Counted from the stretch's first letter, positions 15,940 to 25,560 are shown. The stretch: 64,000 nucleotides of DNA from Comamonas sp. KCTC 72670 (GCA_014656495.1 BNCN01000015.1:1-64000); one strand, 5' to 3'. The notes: generated by a model not told the origin, from the sequence alone. Numbers and translations are program-made.

Positions 15940-16740
15940 CTACTCCACGAGGTCCAGGCGCACTTCGAAGATGCGGGGCCACAGCTTGCCCGTCATGAAG
16001 ATGCGCCCCGTGCCCGGCTCCACCGCGATGCCGTTGAGCACGGCCTCGTGGCTGGTCACCTGCCCCGCCACCGCGCGCGTCAGGTCCGACGCGTCGATGA
16101 TGCCCACCACCGTCCCGGTGGCCGGGTCGATTTCGAGCACGTCCGAGCTGTGCCAGATGTTGGCGTAGATGACGCCGTTGACGCACTCCAGCTCGTTGAT
16201 GAGCTCCACGGGCTCGCCGCGCAGCTTCACCTCCACGGAGCCCACCTGGGTGAAGCCCTCGGGCTCGTGGAAGGTGAGCACGTGGCTGCCATCACTGCGC
16301 ACCAGCTTCCCTTCCCAGAAGCACAGGCCCCAGCCCTCGCCCGAGTAGCGCGTGGTCCGCTCGCGCTGGGGCGGCATGCCGCTCCAGGTGAAGAGGAGCC
16401 CCTCCGTCCAGGTGAGCTGGTACAGGCGCTCGCCGTCGCTGGCGAGCCCCTCCGCGAAGATGTTCCCCAGCCGCTCCATCCACACCGGCTGCGCCGTCTC
16501 CAGCGACAGTTGCCGCAACGTGCCCTGATGCCCCGTGCTCTCGAAGAGGAGGCCCTTGTGGAACACCAGGCCCTGGGTGAAGGCGTCCGTCGCGTGCGGA
16601 TAGGCGCGGACGATGCGCGCCACGCGCCGCACCGGCTCCCGCGCGCCAGGCCCCGCGTCCGGCACGGGCCGCGTCGGCGGGTTGCACTGGAACGCCGCGG
16701 TCAGCGCGAACAACGGCAGCAGCGTGGAGGGATTCCGCAT
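15940..16740 (-). CDS. glutaminyl-peptide cyclotransferase (plant/bacterial type)
   Basis: A 266-residue exported protein of the glutamine cyclotransferase family, which converts N-terminal glutamine of peptides to pyroglutamate. Characteristic stretches are YPHATDAFTQGLVF, FESTGHQGTLRQ, EGLASDGERLYQLTW, GEGWGLCFW, INELECVNGVIYANIW and LNGIAVEPGTGRIFMTGKLWPRIFEV, spaced as blades of a five-bladed propeller. The N terminus is a signal peptide with a cysteine at 19, possibly a lipoprotein, although AFQC is a poor lipobox. The ATG at 16740 has a GAGG ten bases upstream; 27 further codons of open frame look non-coding. Its stop almost abuts the stop of the NtrC-type gene, with one base between. 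Confidence 0.88.
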   Translation of the reverse strand: MRNPSTLLPLFALTAAFQCNPPTRPVPDAGPGAREPVRRVARIVRAYPHATDAFTQGLVFHKGLLFESTGHQGTLRQLSLETAQPVWMERLGNIFAEGLASDGERLYQLTWTEGLLFTWSGMPPQRERTTRYSGEGWGLCFWEGKLVRSDGSHVLTFHEPEGFTQVGSVEVKLRGEPVELINELECVNGVIYANIWHSSDVLEIDPATGTVVGIIDASDLTRAVAGQVTSHEAVLNGIAVEPGTGRIFMTGKLWPRIFEVRLDLVE

Positions 16741-16872
16741 GAGACGCCTCGTGTGCGGGAGCGCGAATGACGGGCGCCCACCACCGCGCGCGAGCCTGAA
16801 CTCAGACGTGCCAGGGCGCAAGCACCCACGCCTTCAGGGCGACGCGATTTTCGCCAGGCCGCACTCCGGGGC

Positions 16873-17340
16873 CTAGCGAGGCGGCACCAACGCCTCCACC
16901 ACTTCGCACAGGTCCTCCATGGCGAAGGGCTTGTTGAGCACGCGCGCCGCGCCGAGCAGCTCCGCCTCCTGATGGAGCTGGGCATCCCCGAACGCGGTGA
17001 TGAGGATGACGGGCGTCGTCCATCCCTCGCGGCGCAAGCGGGCCAGCACCTCGATGCCGGAGAAGCCGGGCATGCGCACGTCGGTGACGATGAGGTCGGG
17101 CACCTGCGTCTGCTGCGCGAGCAACCCATCCACCAGGGCCTTGACCAACCCCGGGCCGTCCGGCGCCTCCACCACGTCATAGCCCCGCCGGCTGAGCGCC
17201 CGCCGCAACAGGGTGCGCATCTCCGGCTGGTCCTCACCCAGCAGGATGCGAGGCGCGCTGCGGCGTGCCACCCACTCCCGCGTGGACAGCGGCCACTCCC
17301 GAGCGTCCCCGTTCATCCCGCTGATTTCATCTGGCCCCAT
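16873..17340 (-). CDS. single-domain response regulator
   Basis: A 155-residue protein consisting of a receiver domain with a ~35-residue N-terminal extension and no output domain. Receiver features are ILLGEDQPEM (acidic pocket), LIVTDVRMPGFSGIEVL (phospho-acceptor Asp), the ITAF threonine and the LNKPF lysine. AAGGAG nine bases before the ATG fixes the start; 25 further codons are open but unlikely. It is separated from the cyclotransferase gene by 132 bp on the same strand. Its kinase partner is unknown; several orphan-like histidine kinases occur in the window. Confidence 0.85.
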   Translation of the reverse strand: MGPDEISGMNGDAREWPLSTREWVARRSAPRILLGEDQPEMRTLLRRALSRRGYDVVEAPDGPGLVKALVDGLLAQQTQVPDLIVTDVRMPGFSGIEVLARLRREGWTTPVILITAFGDAQLHQEAELLGAARVLNKPFAMEDLCEVVEALVPPR

Positions 17341-17701
17341 GAATGACGGCTCCTTCTGGTGAGGTGGGCATGCCCCGCGCCAGGGCCCCTTCCTCACGTG
17401 GGAACGGGCCGGCACCGGGCGGGCCTCCCATGAGCATCCGCCGTGCCACCGGCCCCGCCAGAGCCCCCGGGCCTGGCCGACAGGCGGGCGACCGCCAAGG
17501 GCAAGCCCGCCTCACCGGGGAGCGCCGCCATCCGCCTCCCGCGCGACCCCTCTTCTATGTAAGCAGCGCGCCGCGGGGCGACAGGCGCGGCCCTGGAGGT
17601 GCGCCGCCCGGGTGCGAGCCCCTCTGGCCCACGCCCACCCGGTTTGTAGGGGCAGCGGCGCCAAGGTGGCAGCGCACGCGGAGGCCTGGGGCACGTCGCT
17701 C
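17341..17701. other. non-coding stretch between the receiver gene and the HtrA control region
   Basis: GC-rich sequence with no open frame having both a ribosome site and a plausible composition. No promoter or hairpin stood out here. The regulatory elements for the HtrA gene begin at 17702. Confidence 0.4.
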
Positions 17702-17736
17702 GGGGAGAAATGCCCCAAGTCGGGGCAGTTTGCCCC
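17702..17736 (+). promoter_or_regulatory. paired enhancer sites in front of htrA
   Basis: 17722-17736 is GGGGCA-N3-TGCCCC, the same form as the two sites before the kinase/NtrC operon. 17702-17716 (GGGG-N7-CCCC, right arm TGCCCC intact, left arm degenerate) precedes it by exactly 20 bp, copying that arrangement. The facing arms between them (17711-17727) also pair as TGCCCC-N5-GGGGCA. They lie 65 bp before a sigma54 promoter. Confidence 0.6.
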
Positions 17737-17801
17737 GAAGCCGTGGGGCGTTTGGGGCACACGCGGGGCGGACTCCCGAGGCACACCGAGGGCGTGAAGC
17801 G

Positions 17802-17818
17802 TTGGCCCACCGGCTGCA
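17802..17818 (+). promoter_or_regulatory. sigma54 promoter of the HtrA gene
   Basis: TTGGCCCA-CCGG-CTGCA keeps the invariant GG and GC at correct -24/-12 spacing, with three or four mismatches to the extended consensus. It lies 190 bp before the HtrA start and faces it. It is supported mainly by the enhancer pair upstream. Confidence 0.55.
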
Positions 17819-18007
17819 ATAGGCCCCTGCATCGGTTCGGGCTTGGGGCCCACGCAAGAAACCCCATGGCGATGACCGCCGCTGACGTCGGGGGACAGTC
17901 AGCAGGTGGGCGTCACCTTCCACCCCTCCAAGGTGGGACCTTTCTCGCGAAGCCCCTCGCCTGGACCGGCATTTTCCCTTCTCTCTCTCTCGCATGGAGA
18001 TCGAACG

Positions 18008-19507
18008 ATGGCCTGCTCGCTCCCCTCTCGCCGGTTCCTGACTGCCCTGGTCCTTCTTCCCGCCGCAACGCTGGGCGCTTGTGGTCAGGCCGTGGCCTCC
18101 GCGTCCGCGGCGCCCAACCCTTCGGCCACCGTCACCGCCAGCGCGCAAGCCCAGGCGCCGCTGCCCATCCAGAAGACGCTCTTCAACCCCGCCGTGGGCG
18201 GCGCGCAGAATGGCATCACCTCGCTGGCGCCGCTGGTGGACGCGGTGAAGGGCGCGGTCGTCAACGTGGAGGTGCGCGCCAAGCCCCGCCGCTCGGCCGC
18301 GGTGCAGCGCCTGCCGCCCGGCATGGCGGAGCGCTTCGGCCTGCCGCCCGGCTTCGGCGGCGAGGGCAGCGGCCCGGCGCGCCAGGGCGCGGGCTCCGGC
18401 TTCATCATCGACCCCTCCGGCATCGTCCTCACCAACAACCACGTGGTGGAGGACGCCGACCAGGTCCGCGTGAAGCTGGATGATGGCCGCGCGTTCGACG
18501 CGGAGGTGATGGGACGCGATCCGCTCACCGACGTGGCGCTGCTCAAGCTCAAGGGCGCGCCGAGCAACCTGCCCTCGGTGCCGCTGGGTGACTCGGACGC
18601 GGTGCGCGTGGGCGACGCCGTGATGGCCATTGGCAACCCCTTCGGGCTGGCCTCCAGCGTGAGCGCGGGCATCCTGTCCGCGCGCGCCCGGGACATCCAG
18701 GCGGGCCCCTACGACGAGTTCCTCCAGACGGACGCCGCCATCAACCCCGGCAACTCCGGTGGGCCGCTCTTCAACATGAAGGGCGAGGTGGTGGGCATGA
18801 ACACCGCCATCGTCGGCGGCGCCACGGGCATTGGCTTCGCGGTGCCCAGCAAGCTCATCCAGGCGCTGCTGCCGCAGCTCAAGGAGACGGGCGTGGTGCG
18901 GCGCGGCTGGCTGGGATTGGCCGTGCAGGACCTCACACCGGACCTGTCACGCGCCCTGGGCCTGGAGGCCATGAAGGGCGCGGTGGTGGCGGGCGTCAAT
19001 CGCAACAGCCCGGGCGAGCGCGCGGGCCTGCGCGAGGAGGACGTCATCACCTCCGTCAATGGCAGACCCGTGGAGTCCGCGGGCGGGCTGACCCGCGCCG
19101 TGGCCTTGCTGAAGCCAGACAGCCGCGTGAAGGTGGAGCTGCTGCGGGGTGGCAAGGCCCAGACGCTGGACGTCACGCTGGGGACGCGGCCCGCCATGAA
19201 CGGCGAGGAGGAGGTGCAGCCGCGCAACGGCTCGGCGACCGCGCCGAGGCGGCTGGGCGTGCAGCTGTCCGACACGCGGGAGGGCGGCGCCCAGGTGGTG
19301 GCCGTGGAGCCCGGGAGCCCCGCCGAGCGCGGGGGCTTGGTCCCCGGCATGGTCCTGGTCCAGGTGGGTGACCAGAAAATCAACTCCGCCTCCGACGCCG
19401 TCCAGGTCCTCTCCTCCGCGAAGCCCGGCGCCGCGCTGCTGCTCCGCGTGCGCATGCCCGGCTCGGAGTCCACGCTCCTGCGCGCCGTGGAAGTCCCGAA
19501 CCGGTGA
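18008..19507 (+). CDS. degP: HtrA/DegP-type periplasmic serine protease, lipoprotein
   Basis: A 499-residue trypsin-fold protease with two PDZ domains. The N terminus is a lipoprotein signal (lipobox LGAC, C25), so it should be membrane-tethered. The catalytic triad is visible as H145 (LTNNHVVED), D175 (LTDVALLKL) and S250 (INPGNSGGPLFN). PDZ1 covers about 295-385 and PDZ2 about 410-490. A GGAGA eight bases before the ATG selects this start. It degrades or refolds damaged envelope proteins in known relatives. The sigma54 promoter and enhancer sites upstream match those of the kinase/NtrC operon 5 kb away, indicating regulated rather than constitutive expression. Confidence 0.92.
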   Translation: MACSLPSRRFLTALVLLPAATLGACGQAVASASAAPNPSATVTASAQAQAPLPIQKTLFNPAVGGAQNGITSLAPLVDAVKGAVVNVEVRAKPRRSAAVQRLPPGMAERFGLPPGFGGEGSGPARQGAGSGFIIDPSGIVLTNNHVVEDADQVRVKLDDGRAFDAEVMGRDPLTDVALLKLKGAPSNLPSVPLGDSDAVRVGDAVMAIGNPFGLASSVSAGILSARARDIQAGPYDEFLQTDAAINPGNSGGPLFNMKGEVVGMNTAIVGGATGIGFAVPSKLIQALLPQLKETGVVRRGWLGLAVQDLTPDLSRALGLEAMKGAVVAGVNRNSPGERAGLREEDVITSVNGRPVESAGGLTRAVALLKPDSRVKVELLRGGKAQTLDVTLGTRPAMNGEEEVQPRNGSATAPRRLGVQLSDTREGGAQVVAVEPGSPAERGGLVPGMVLVQVGDQKINSASDAVQVLSSAKPGAALLLRVRMPGSESTLLRAVEVPNR

Positions 19508-19601
19508 GAGGCTTGCCGGGTAAGCTTGGACACTCCGGGTTGGTACTTAGACGACCCGGGGGGTCCTGAAACCCGCGGACACCTGACGTAGAGTCCCGTC
19601 C

Positions 19602-22600
19602 GTGCCGCGATGCCAGACATGCGGACGGCGGTGGGAAGGCTCTCACACGCCGTGCCCGCCAGGACCACCCGCGCAGGGCGACAGCCCCTCGCCGTCCCCC
19701 GTGCCCGCCGTTCCCGGGTACCGGGTGGACGGCGTCTTCGCGCAAGGAGGCTTCGGCGTGATGCTGGGCGCCTCGCGCGAGGCCGATGGCCAACGCGTGG
19801 CCATCAAGGTGGCCCGCGGGAGCAGCTCGTTGGGCCGCGCGCAGCTCGCCCGCGAGTCCGAGGCGCTGCGCGTGCTGGGCCCGCCCACGGTGCCCGCGCT
19901 GTACGAGGCCGGCGCGCTTCCGGGCGGCGCGCGCTTCCTCGCCATGGAGTACGTGCCGCTGCCCACGCTGGCGGACCGGCTGGCCCGCGCCGCGGGTCCC
20001 CTGCCCTCCGAGGAGCTGGCTCCGCGCGCGCTGGCGGTGGTGGACACCGTCGCCCAGGTCCACGCCCACGGGCTCGCCCACTGCGACCTCAAGCCCGAGC
20101 ACCTCTTCATCGACGAGTCGACGGGCCGCGTGCGCGTCTTCGACTTCGGGCTGGTGCGGGGCACCTCCGCGGAGAACACCGCCCGCCCCAACGAGGCCAC
20201 CACGCCCAGTGACGCGTCCGGCTTCGCCGGCACCGCGGAGTACATGGCCCCCGAGCAGTGCGCAGGCAACGCGGACATGTCCCCCCGCACGGACGTGTAC
20301 GCGCTCGGCGTGCTCCTCTACGAGATGCTCACCGGCCGGCCGCCCTTCTTCGGCGCCACGCCGGACGTGCTCCAGGCGCACCTGTCGCTGCGGCCGCCGC
20401 CGCCCTCCGACTTCGCGCCCGTGCCCCCCGCCCTGGAGGAGGTCGTCCTGCGCTGCCTGGCGAAGGAGCCCGCGCGCCGGCCGGAGAACGCCACCGCGCT
20501 GGGCACCGCGCTGCGCGAGGCCTTCGAGCACGCCCACCGCGCCACCGAGCCCGCCACGCCCCGGCCCGCCGCCCCGGGCGAGCCGCGCCCCGCGCAGATG
20601 CGCCGCTCCGTGGCCATCCTGTTCCTCACCTCGCGCGCCAACCCCGTGTCGCTCCAGAAGGCCCTGGCCTCCTATGGCGGCCACATGGCGTTCTCCGATG
20701 CCCAGCGCGTCGCCGCCGTCTTCGACCCGGAGGCCGGGGAGAACCCCGTGCGCCGCGCCATGCGCGCCGCCGAGGGCTTGACGGAGCGGGGGCTGGTGCC
20801 GGGCGGGTTGGTGGACGTCTCCGCCGTCACCGTGCAGCGCCGTCCCACGGGGGCGCCGCGCTACCTGGGCGCCATCCTGTCTCGGGAGGACCGCTATCCC
20901 ACGGGGCCGGAGGCGCACGGGCTCCTCATGTCCCCCGCCGCCGCGGAGGCCGTGCCCGAGGTGCCGTGCATGGAGGTCCCCGAGCTGCGCGGGCTGCTGC
21001 GGCCCGCGCCTCCGGGGGCCGCGCCCCGGCCCGACATCACCGTCCTCCAGTTGGGCAGTGAAGTGCTGGTGGGCCGCGAGGCGGAGCTGTCCGAGCTGCT
21101 GGAGAGCGCCCGCTCCGCCGTGGGCGAGGCCGCGCCCACCATCGTCACCGTGCTGAGCGAGCGCGGGCACGGCAAGAGCCACCTGGCCGCGACGCTCGCC
21201 CGGCGCCTCCAGCTGATGCTGCCGCATGCGCGGGTGTACAGCAGCCGCTCCCGCGAGCCCGTGCAGGGCGACCCGGACGGCACCCTGCGCACGCTGCTGC
21301 GCTGCGCGCTCAACGCCTTCGAGCGCGACGACACGGACACCGAGCAACAGACGCGCGCCGCCATCCTCCAGCGCCTGGGCCCCACGCTGGGCAACGAGCT
21401 GTGGCCGGGCGTCGCCGCCACCATGGGGTGGTACACGCCGGGTGGACCGGAGCTCCAGAGCTGGGCGGCCGCGCCGGGCGCGCTGCGCTCCCTGGCCATG
21501 CGCGCCGCGGGTGAGCTGCTGGCCGCCAACGCCCGGGAGCGCCCCGTGTGCCTGGTGCTGGACGACGCGCACTTCGCGGAGGAGACCGCGCTGGATGCGC
21601 TGGAGTACGCGTGTCTCGCCGAGGCGAGCGTCCCGCTGTGGGTGTGCGTGCTGGCGCGGCCGGGCTTCGAGAAGAGCCGGCCGGCGTGGGGCACTCGCGC
21701 CGCGAGGCAGGCCACGCTGGCGCTGCCCGTGCTGCCGCCGGACCAGGCGCAGGCCCTGTGCCGCTTGCTGCTCAAGCCGGTGGAGAACGTCCCCGCGCAG
21801 GCGGTGGAGCGCATCGTCGAGCGCGCCCAGCACGTGCCCCTCCACCTGGTGGAGCTGGTGCGGGGCCTCAAGCGCCAGGGGCTGGTGCGCCAGCGGGCCC
21901 CGGGCGGGAGCTGGTACCTCGTCACCGACGGGCTGGAGAAGGTGCCCGAGCTGCGGCTGGTGGAGTGGCTGGCGGACCGCGAGCTGGGCGCGCTGCCGCC
22001 CTCGCTGGCCGCGCACGCGCGGCTGTGCGCGATGCTGGGCACGGACTTCACCGCGGCCACCGCCGAAGGCGTGGTGCGGGAGCTGGAGCGCGACGGCGCG
22101 GCGGGCGGCTTCCCCCTGGACGCGGGCCACGCCACCAAGCGGCTGTTGGACTCCGGCCTGCTGGTGTCCCACCGCCATGAAGGGCTGAGCTTCCGTAACG
22201 AGCTCCTGCGAGAAGCCGTGGCGGCCACCCTGCCCGCCGCCGAGCGCGAGCGCATCCACCACGCGGCGTATCGCTACTTCCTCAGCGCGGCGGGCGCGGG
22301 GGAGCGGCAGCGACTGCCGCGTCTGGCGTTGCATGCCGCCGCCGCGGGACGCCGGGACGAAGCCGCCGCGCTCTCCATCGACCTGGCCGAGTCCGCCCGG
22401 GGTCGCCACGCGTTCCTCGACGCCGAGGCCATGTACACGCGCGCGCTGGAGCTGCTGGAGCCCACGGACGAGCTGCGCTGCCTCACCGCGCTGCGCGGGC
22501 GGGGGCTGATGCGCATCCGCATTGGCCGGTATGACGACTCGCTCGCGGACTTCGCGGCGGCCCGGGAGCGCGCGCGCCGGCTGGGCCACACGCGCACGGA

Positions 22601-23615
22601 GGTGGAGCTGCTGCTCGACGAGGCGATGGCGCTGGACTGGGTGAACGACTACACGCGCAGCGAGGCCATGGCGCTGGAGGCCCAGCACCTGGCGGCCACG
22701 GTGGCCTCGCCCTACGTGCAGGCCCGGCTGCTGCTGGCGCTCGGCCGCGCGCAGTTCCGCAAGGGGGAGTGGCAGGAGGCGCGCATGCCCCTGGAGGCCG
22801 CCGCCGAGCGCGCGCGCCGGCTGGGGGACGCGGGGTACGAGACGCAGGTGGTGGCGCAGCTGCTGCTGGCCGTCATCCTCCCCAACCTGGGTGACATCGA
22901 CGAGACGGAGCACGTGCTCAACGAGGTCATCACCGCGTGCACCGAGCGCGGAGACCACTTCCACCTGGGTAGCGCCATCAACAACCGGCGCAACTTGTGG
23001 GTGGCGCGCAAGGAGCTGACACGGGCGCTGAAGGACCAGGAGCGCTTCATGCACCTCGGCCGCGAGCTGGGCATGGTGGGCTGGGAGTACTTCGCCGAGC
23101 ACAACCTGGGTGAGCTGCACTACCAGGCGGGCGACGCGGAGGCCGCCACGCCGCACATCACCCGGGCCATCGCGCTGGAGCGCCGGCACCCGGAGGTGGC
23201 TTCACGGCCGTGGGCCCTGCTCCTCCAGGCGCGGACGCTGGCGTGGACGGGCCGCCATGCGCGGGCGCGGGAGGTGCTGGCGCAGGTGCGGCAGGTGATG
23301 GCGGAAGGCCCGCCGGGCGTGGAGCTGAGCCCGTCCGAGGAGGTGCTCTTCTCCATGGTGGAGCTGGCCACGCGGGATGCCTCGCCGGAGGCTTGGTGGT
23401 CGCTGCGGGAGCGCTCCGCGCAGGTGTCGGTGGAGCAGGAGCCCCTGGAGGTGCTCGAGATGATGGGGCTGGCGGCGCTGCGGCGCGGGGACAGAGAAGA
23501 AGCCGCGCGCGTGCTCCGCGAGGCGCTGGAGCGCTCACGGCACGTTCCGAACCTCATGGAGGGCCGCATCCGGCGGTCGCTCGCGAAGGTGCACGAATCG
23601 TCGTCGGCGACGTGA
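19602..23615 (+). CDS. Ser/Thr kinase-ATPase-TPR multidomain protein
   Basis: A 1337-residue cytoplasmic signalling protein starting at GTG. An N-terminal zinc-ribbon-like CxxC/C patch precedes a Hanks kinase domain at about 40-310 with the glycine loop, K69, DFG at 181-183 and APEQ. The catalytic loop reads HCDLKPEH, so the usual HRD arginine is cysteine (C161). Residues about 330-465 resemble the degenerate cyclase-like module seen in other myxobacterial kinases. An AAA/STAND-type ATPase follows with Walker A SERGHGKSHL (519-528) and Walker B LVLDDAH (651-657), then about 500 residues of TPR-like repeats to the end. There is no DNA-binding domain. It resembles MalT/AfsR-like sensors that oligomerise on ligand binding. 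Partners are unknown. Confidence 0.85.
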   Translation: MPRCQTCGRRWEGSHTPCPPGPPAQGDSPSPSPVPAVPGYRVDGVFAQGGFGVMLGASREADGQRVAIKVARGSSSLGRAQLARESEALRVLGPPTVPALYEAGALPGGARFLAMEYVPLPTLADRLARAAGPLPSEELAPRALAVVDTVAQVHAHGLAHCDLKPEHLFIDESTGRVRVFDFGLVRGTSAENTARPNEATTPSDASGFAGTAEYMAPEQCAGNADMSPRTDVYALGVLLYEMLTGRPPFFGATPDVLQAHLSLRPPPPSDFAPVPPALEEVVLRCLAKEPARRPENATALGTALREAFEHAHRATEPATPRPAAPGEPRPAQMRRSVAILFLTSRANPVSLQKALASYGGHMAFSDAQRVAAVFDPEAGENPVRRAMRAAEGLTERGLVPGGLVDVSAVTVQRRPTGAPRYLGAILSREDRYPTGPEAHGLLMSPAAAEAVPEVPCMEVPELRGLLRPAPPGAAPRPDITVLQLGSEVLVGREAELSELLESARSAVGEAAPTIVTVLSERGHGKSHLAATLARRLQLMLPHARVYSSRSREPVQGDPDGTLRTLLRCALNAFERDDTDTEQQTRAAILQRLGPTLGNELWPGVAATMGWYTPGGPELQSWAAAPGALRSLAMRAAGELLAANARERPVCLVLDDAHFAEETALDALEYACLAEASVPLWVCVLARPGFEKSRPAWGTRAARQATLALPVLPPDQAQALCRLLLKPVENVPAQAVERIVERAQHVPLHLVELVRGLKRQGLVRQRAPGGSWYLVTDGLEKVPELRLVEWLADRELGALPPSLAAHARLCAMLGTDFTAATAEGVVRELERDGAAGGFPLDAGHATKRLLDSGLLVSHRHEGLSFRNELLREAVAATLPAAERERIHHAAYRYFLSAAGAGERQRLPRLALHAAAAGRRDEAAALSIDLAESARGRHAFLDAEAMYTRALELLEPTDELRCLTALRGRGLMRIRIGRYDDSLADFAAARERARRLGHTRTEVELLLDEAMALDWVNDYTRSEAMALEAQHLAATVASPYVQARLLLALGRAQFRKGEWQEARMPLEAAAERARRLGDAGYETQVVAQLLLAVILPNLGDIDETEHVLNEVITACTERGDHFHLGSAINNRRNLWVARKELTRALKDQERFMHLGRELGMVGWEYFAEHNLGELHYQAGDAEAATPHITRAIALERRHPEVASRPWALLLQARTLAWTGRHARAREVLAQVRQVMAEGPPGVELSPSEEVLFSMVELATRDASPEAWWSLRERSAQVSVEQEPLEVLEMMGLAALRRGDREEAARVLREALERSRHVPNLMEGRIRRSLAKVHESSSAT

Positions 23616-23651
23616 GGCTCGGCGCCGACGACGAGGCCCCTCCCGCGGCAG

Positions 23652-23790
23652 GAAGCCCAGCGCCACACCTCCATGGCGCGGGCCTTCGCTCGCTTCGGGG
23701 ACGAGCGTCACCGGCGACTCGAAGCCCAGCGCCATCCACACGGCGCGGACCTTCATTCGCGCCAGGAACGCGCCCCACCCCCTACATGAG
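23652..23790. repeat. degenerate copies of the end of the OPT gene
   Basis: The motif GAAGCCCAGCGCCA followed by GGCGCGG and CTTC..TCGC occurs at 23652 and 23721, 69 bp apart. A related form (GAGGCCCAGCGCCATCAACG) is the coding end of the transporter gene at 23788. The two outer copies look like decayed tandem duplications of that 3' end. Confidence 0.45.
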
Positions 23791-25560
23791 GCCCAGCGCC
23801 ATCAACGCGGCGAAGAGCACGCCCGCCAGTGACTCACCCGCGATGGCGCCCGCCGCCAGCGTGGACACGTTCCGCTCCGCCGCCGCGGGCCAGCGCCAAC
23901 GCGCCGCCGCCAGCCCCAGCGCGCCCACGCAAATCGTCACCGCGTAGTACGCCGGCAGGATGAAGCCGATGCCCAGCGCCACGGGCAATGGCAGCCACCG
24001 CGCCACGCGCCCCCGGGACGCGAACGTCAGCAGCGCCCCCACGCCCACGGCCACGCCCGCGGCCATCGCGGCCTGCGGCGGCAGGCCGTCCAGCCCACGC
24101 ACCGCCACCTCCGCCACGGCGCGGAACTGGTGCGCGAAGGGCGCGGGCAGCGCCTCCGAGCCCAGGCCCTGCGTCCGCGTCAGCAGCAGGTACACCGGCA
24201 CGCCCACCACCGAGCCCGCCAGCACGCCCACCAACTGCGCGGCGAGCAAGCGGCGCGGAGACGCGCCCAGCAGGTGCCCCGCCTTGAGCGACCACATGCT
24301 GACGCCCGTCTGCGCCGCCGCGCCCGACACCACCGCGCCCGCCGCGACGTTGGGCGCCACGGCCCCCGGCAACAACCCGCCGAAGATGACCTGCGTCACC
24401 TGCCCCATCTGCGTCACGGGCGACACGTCCACCTGCCCGGCGCCGCGCGCGCACACCGCGCACAGCGGCAGCACCAGCACCAGCGCCAGCAGCATGTACG
24501 GCACGCTCAACCCGAACAGCATCGAGCCCAGCCCCACCGCGAGGACACAGGCGCCGAGCCCGACGCCGAACGCCCAGCCCGGCACCGACTCCCCCTTCCC
24601 CAGGTGGCCCAAGTCCCGGGCCGCCCCGAGGAAGTCGCGCGCCTGCGCCAGCAGCGACGCCATCGCCGAGCCCACCATCAACCCCACCCCAGGCCAGGTG
24701 AGCCACGCGGAGAGCGACTCGTAGCCCGTCTCCGCCAGCAGGCCCGTGCCCGCGAGCCACGGCGACAGCACGCCCCACGCCACCGCCGCGCCCGCCAGCA
24801 TGCTCAGGCCCAGCCGGGGCCCCGTCATCATGCCGATGGCCAGCAGCATGGGGCTCCACCCCACGCCCCACGTCAGCGACGCCGCGGGCACGCCCCCCAG
24901 CGTCCCCGGCAGCGCCGTCATGCCTGGCAGCCACTTGAAGGCATCCCGCACCGCCGTGACGGCCACCGCCGCCGCGCCCGCGCCCGCGAGCAGCCAGCCC
25001 CGCCCCGCGCGGGCCTCCGTGCCGGTCGACGCGTGCATCGCCGTAATCAGCTCCGCGGTGGCGATGCCCGTGGGGAACGGCAGCGCCTCCTGCGCCACCA
25101 GCCGCCGCCGGAGCAGGTGCGCGGCGAGCACGCCCAGCACGCCCAGCGCCACGCTCCACACCGCCACGCCCCAGGCCGGAACGGACGTGCCCAGCAGCGT
25201 CAGCGCGGGCAGCGCGCCCAGCAGCCCCGCCGCCGCGGGCATGGCGCCCACCGAGGCCGCGGCCGTCTGCGTGAGGTTGTTCTCCAGGGGTGTATAGGCC
25301 GCGCCCCGCTTGCGCGACACCGTGGCCAGCGCGCTGAAGCCCAGCACGGCGGCGGTGACGGAGCCGCTCTCCCACCAGCCCGTCTTCAGCCCCATGTAGA
25401 CGTTGGTGACGGCCAGGAGCCCGCCAATGAGCAGGCCCATGCCCAGCGCGCGCGCCGTCAACTCCAGGGGCGCCGTGTGCGCCTGCACCCGCGTCAGGAC
25501 GGGCGCGACATCCGTGGGGGAGGTCTCCGGTTCCGTGAGCTCGCGCACCGAAGGAATCAT
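23782..25560 (-). CDS. OPT-family oligopeptide/metal-chelate transporter
   Basis: A 592-residue polytopic membrane protein with at least a dozen hydrophobic segments. It matches the OPT superfamily: GLLIGGLLAVTNVYMGLKTGWWESGSVTAAVLGF near residue 45, then NNLTQTAAASVGAMP, a hallmark of the bacterial OPT/YSL branch. These carriers import oligopeptides or siderophore-like metal chelates by proton symport. Its ATG overlaps the stop of the FHA/PAS hybrid kinase as ATGA, so the two are translationally coupled, an uncommon partner for a transporter. Substrate cannot be read from sequence. Confidence 0.88.
   Translation of the reverse strand: MIPSVRELTEPETSPTDVAPVLTRVQAHTAPLELTARALGMGLLIGGLLAVTNVYMGLKTGWWESGSVTAAVLGFSALATVSRKRGAAYTPLENNLTQTAAASVGAMPAAAGLLGALPALTLLGTSVPAWGVAVWSVALGVLGVLAAHLLRRRLVAQEALPFPTGIATAELITAMHASTGTEARAGRGWLLAGAGAAAVAVTAVRDAFKWLPGMTALPGTLGGVPAASLTWGVGWSPMLLAIGMMTGPRLGLSMLAGAAVAWGVLSPWLAGTGLLAETGYESLSAWLTWPGVGLMVGSAMASLLAQARDFLGAARDLGHLGKGESVPGWAFGVGLGACVLAVGLGSMLFGLSVPYMLLALVLVLPLCAVCARGAGQVDVSPVTQMGQVTQVIFGGLLPGAVAPNVAAGAVVSGAAAQTGVSMWSLKAGHLLGASPRRLLAAQLVGVLAGSVVGVPVYLLLTRTQGLGSEALPAPFAHQFRAVAEVAVRGLDGLPPQAAMAAGVAVGVGALLTFASRGRVARWLPLPVALGIGFILPAYYAVTICVGALGLAAARWRWPAAAERNVSTLAAGAIAGESLAGVLFAALMALGLM

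Noticed and set aside
17343..17822. Open frames in the gap before the HtrA gene
   Set aside because: Pro/Arg/Gly-rich products without ribosome sites; the region is better explained as the sigma54 control region.
19380..23189. A 1269-codon open frame antisense to the kinase-ATPase-TPR gene
   Set aside because: It mirrors the sense gene's strong third-position GC bias, its product is His/Arg/Ala/Gly-rich low-complexity with no domain, and it has no ribosome site.
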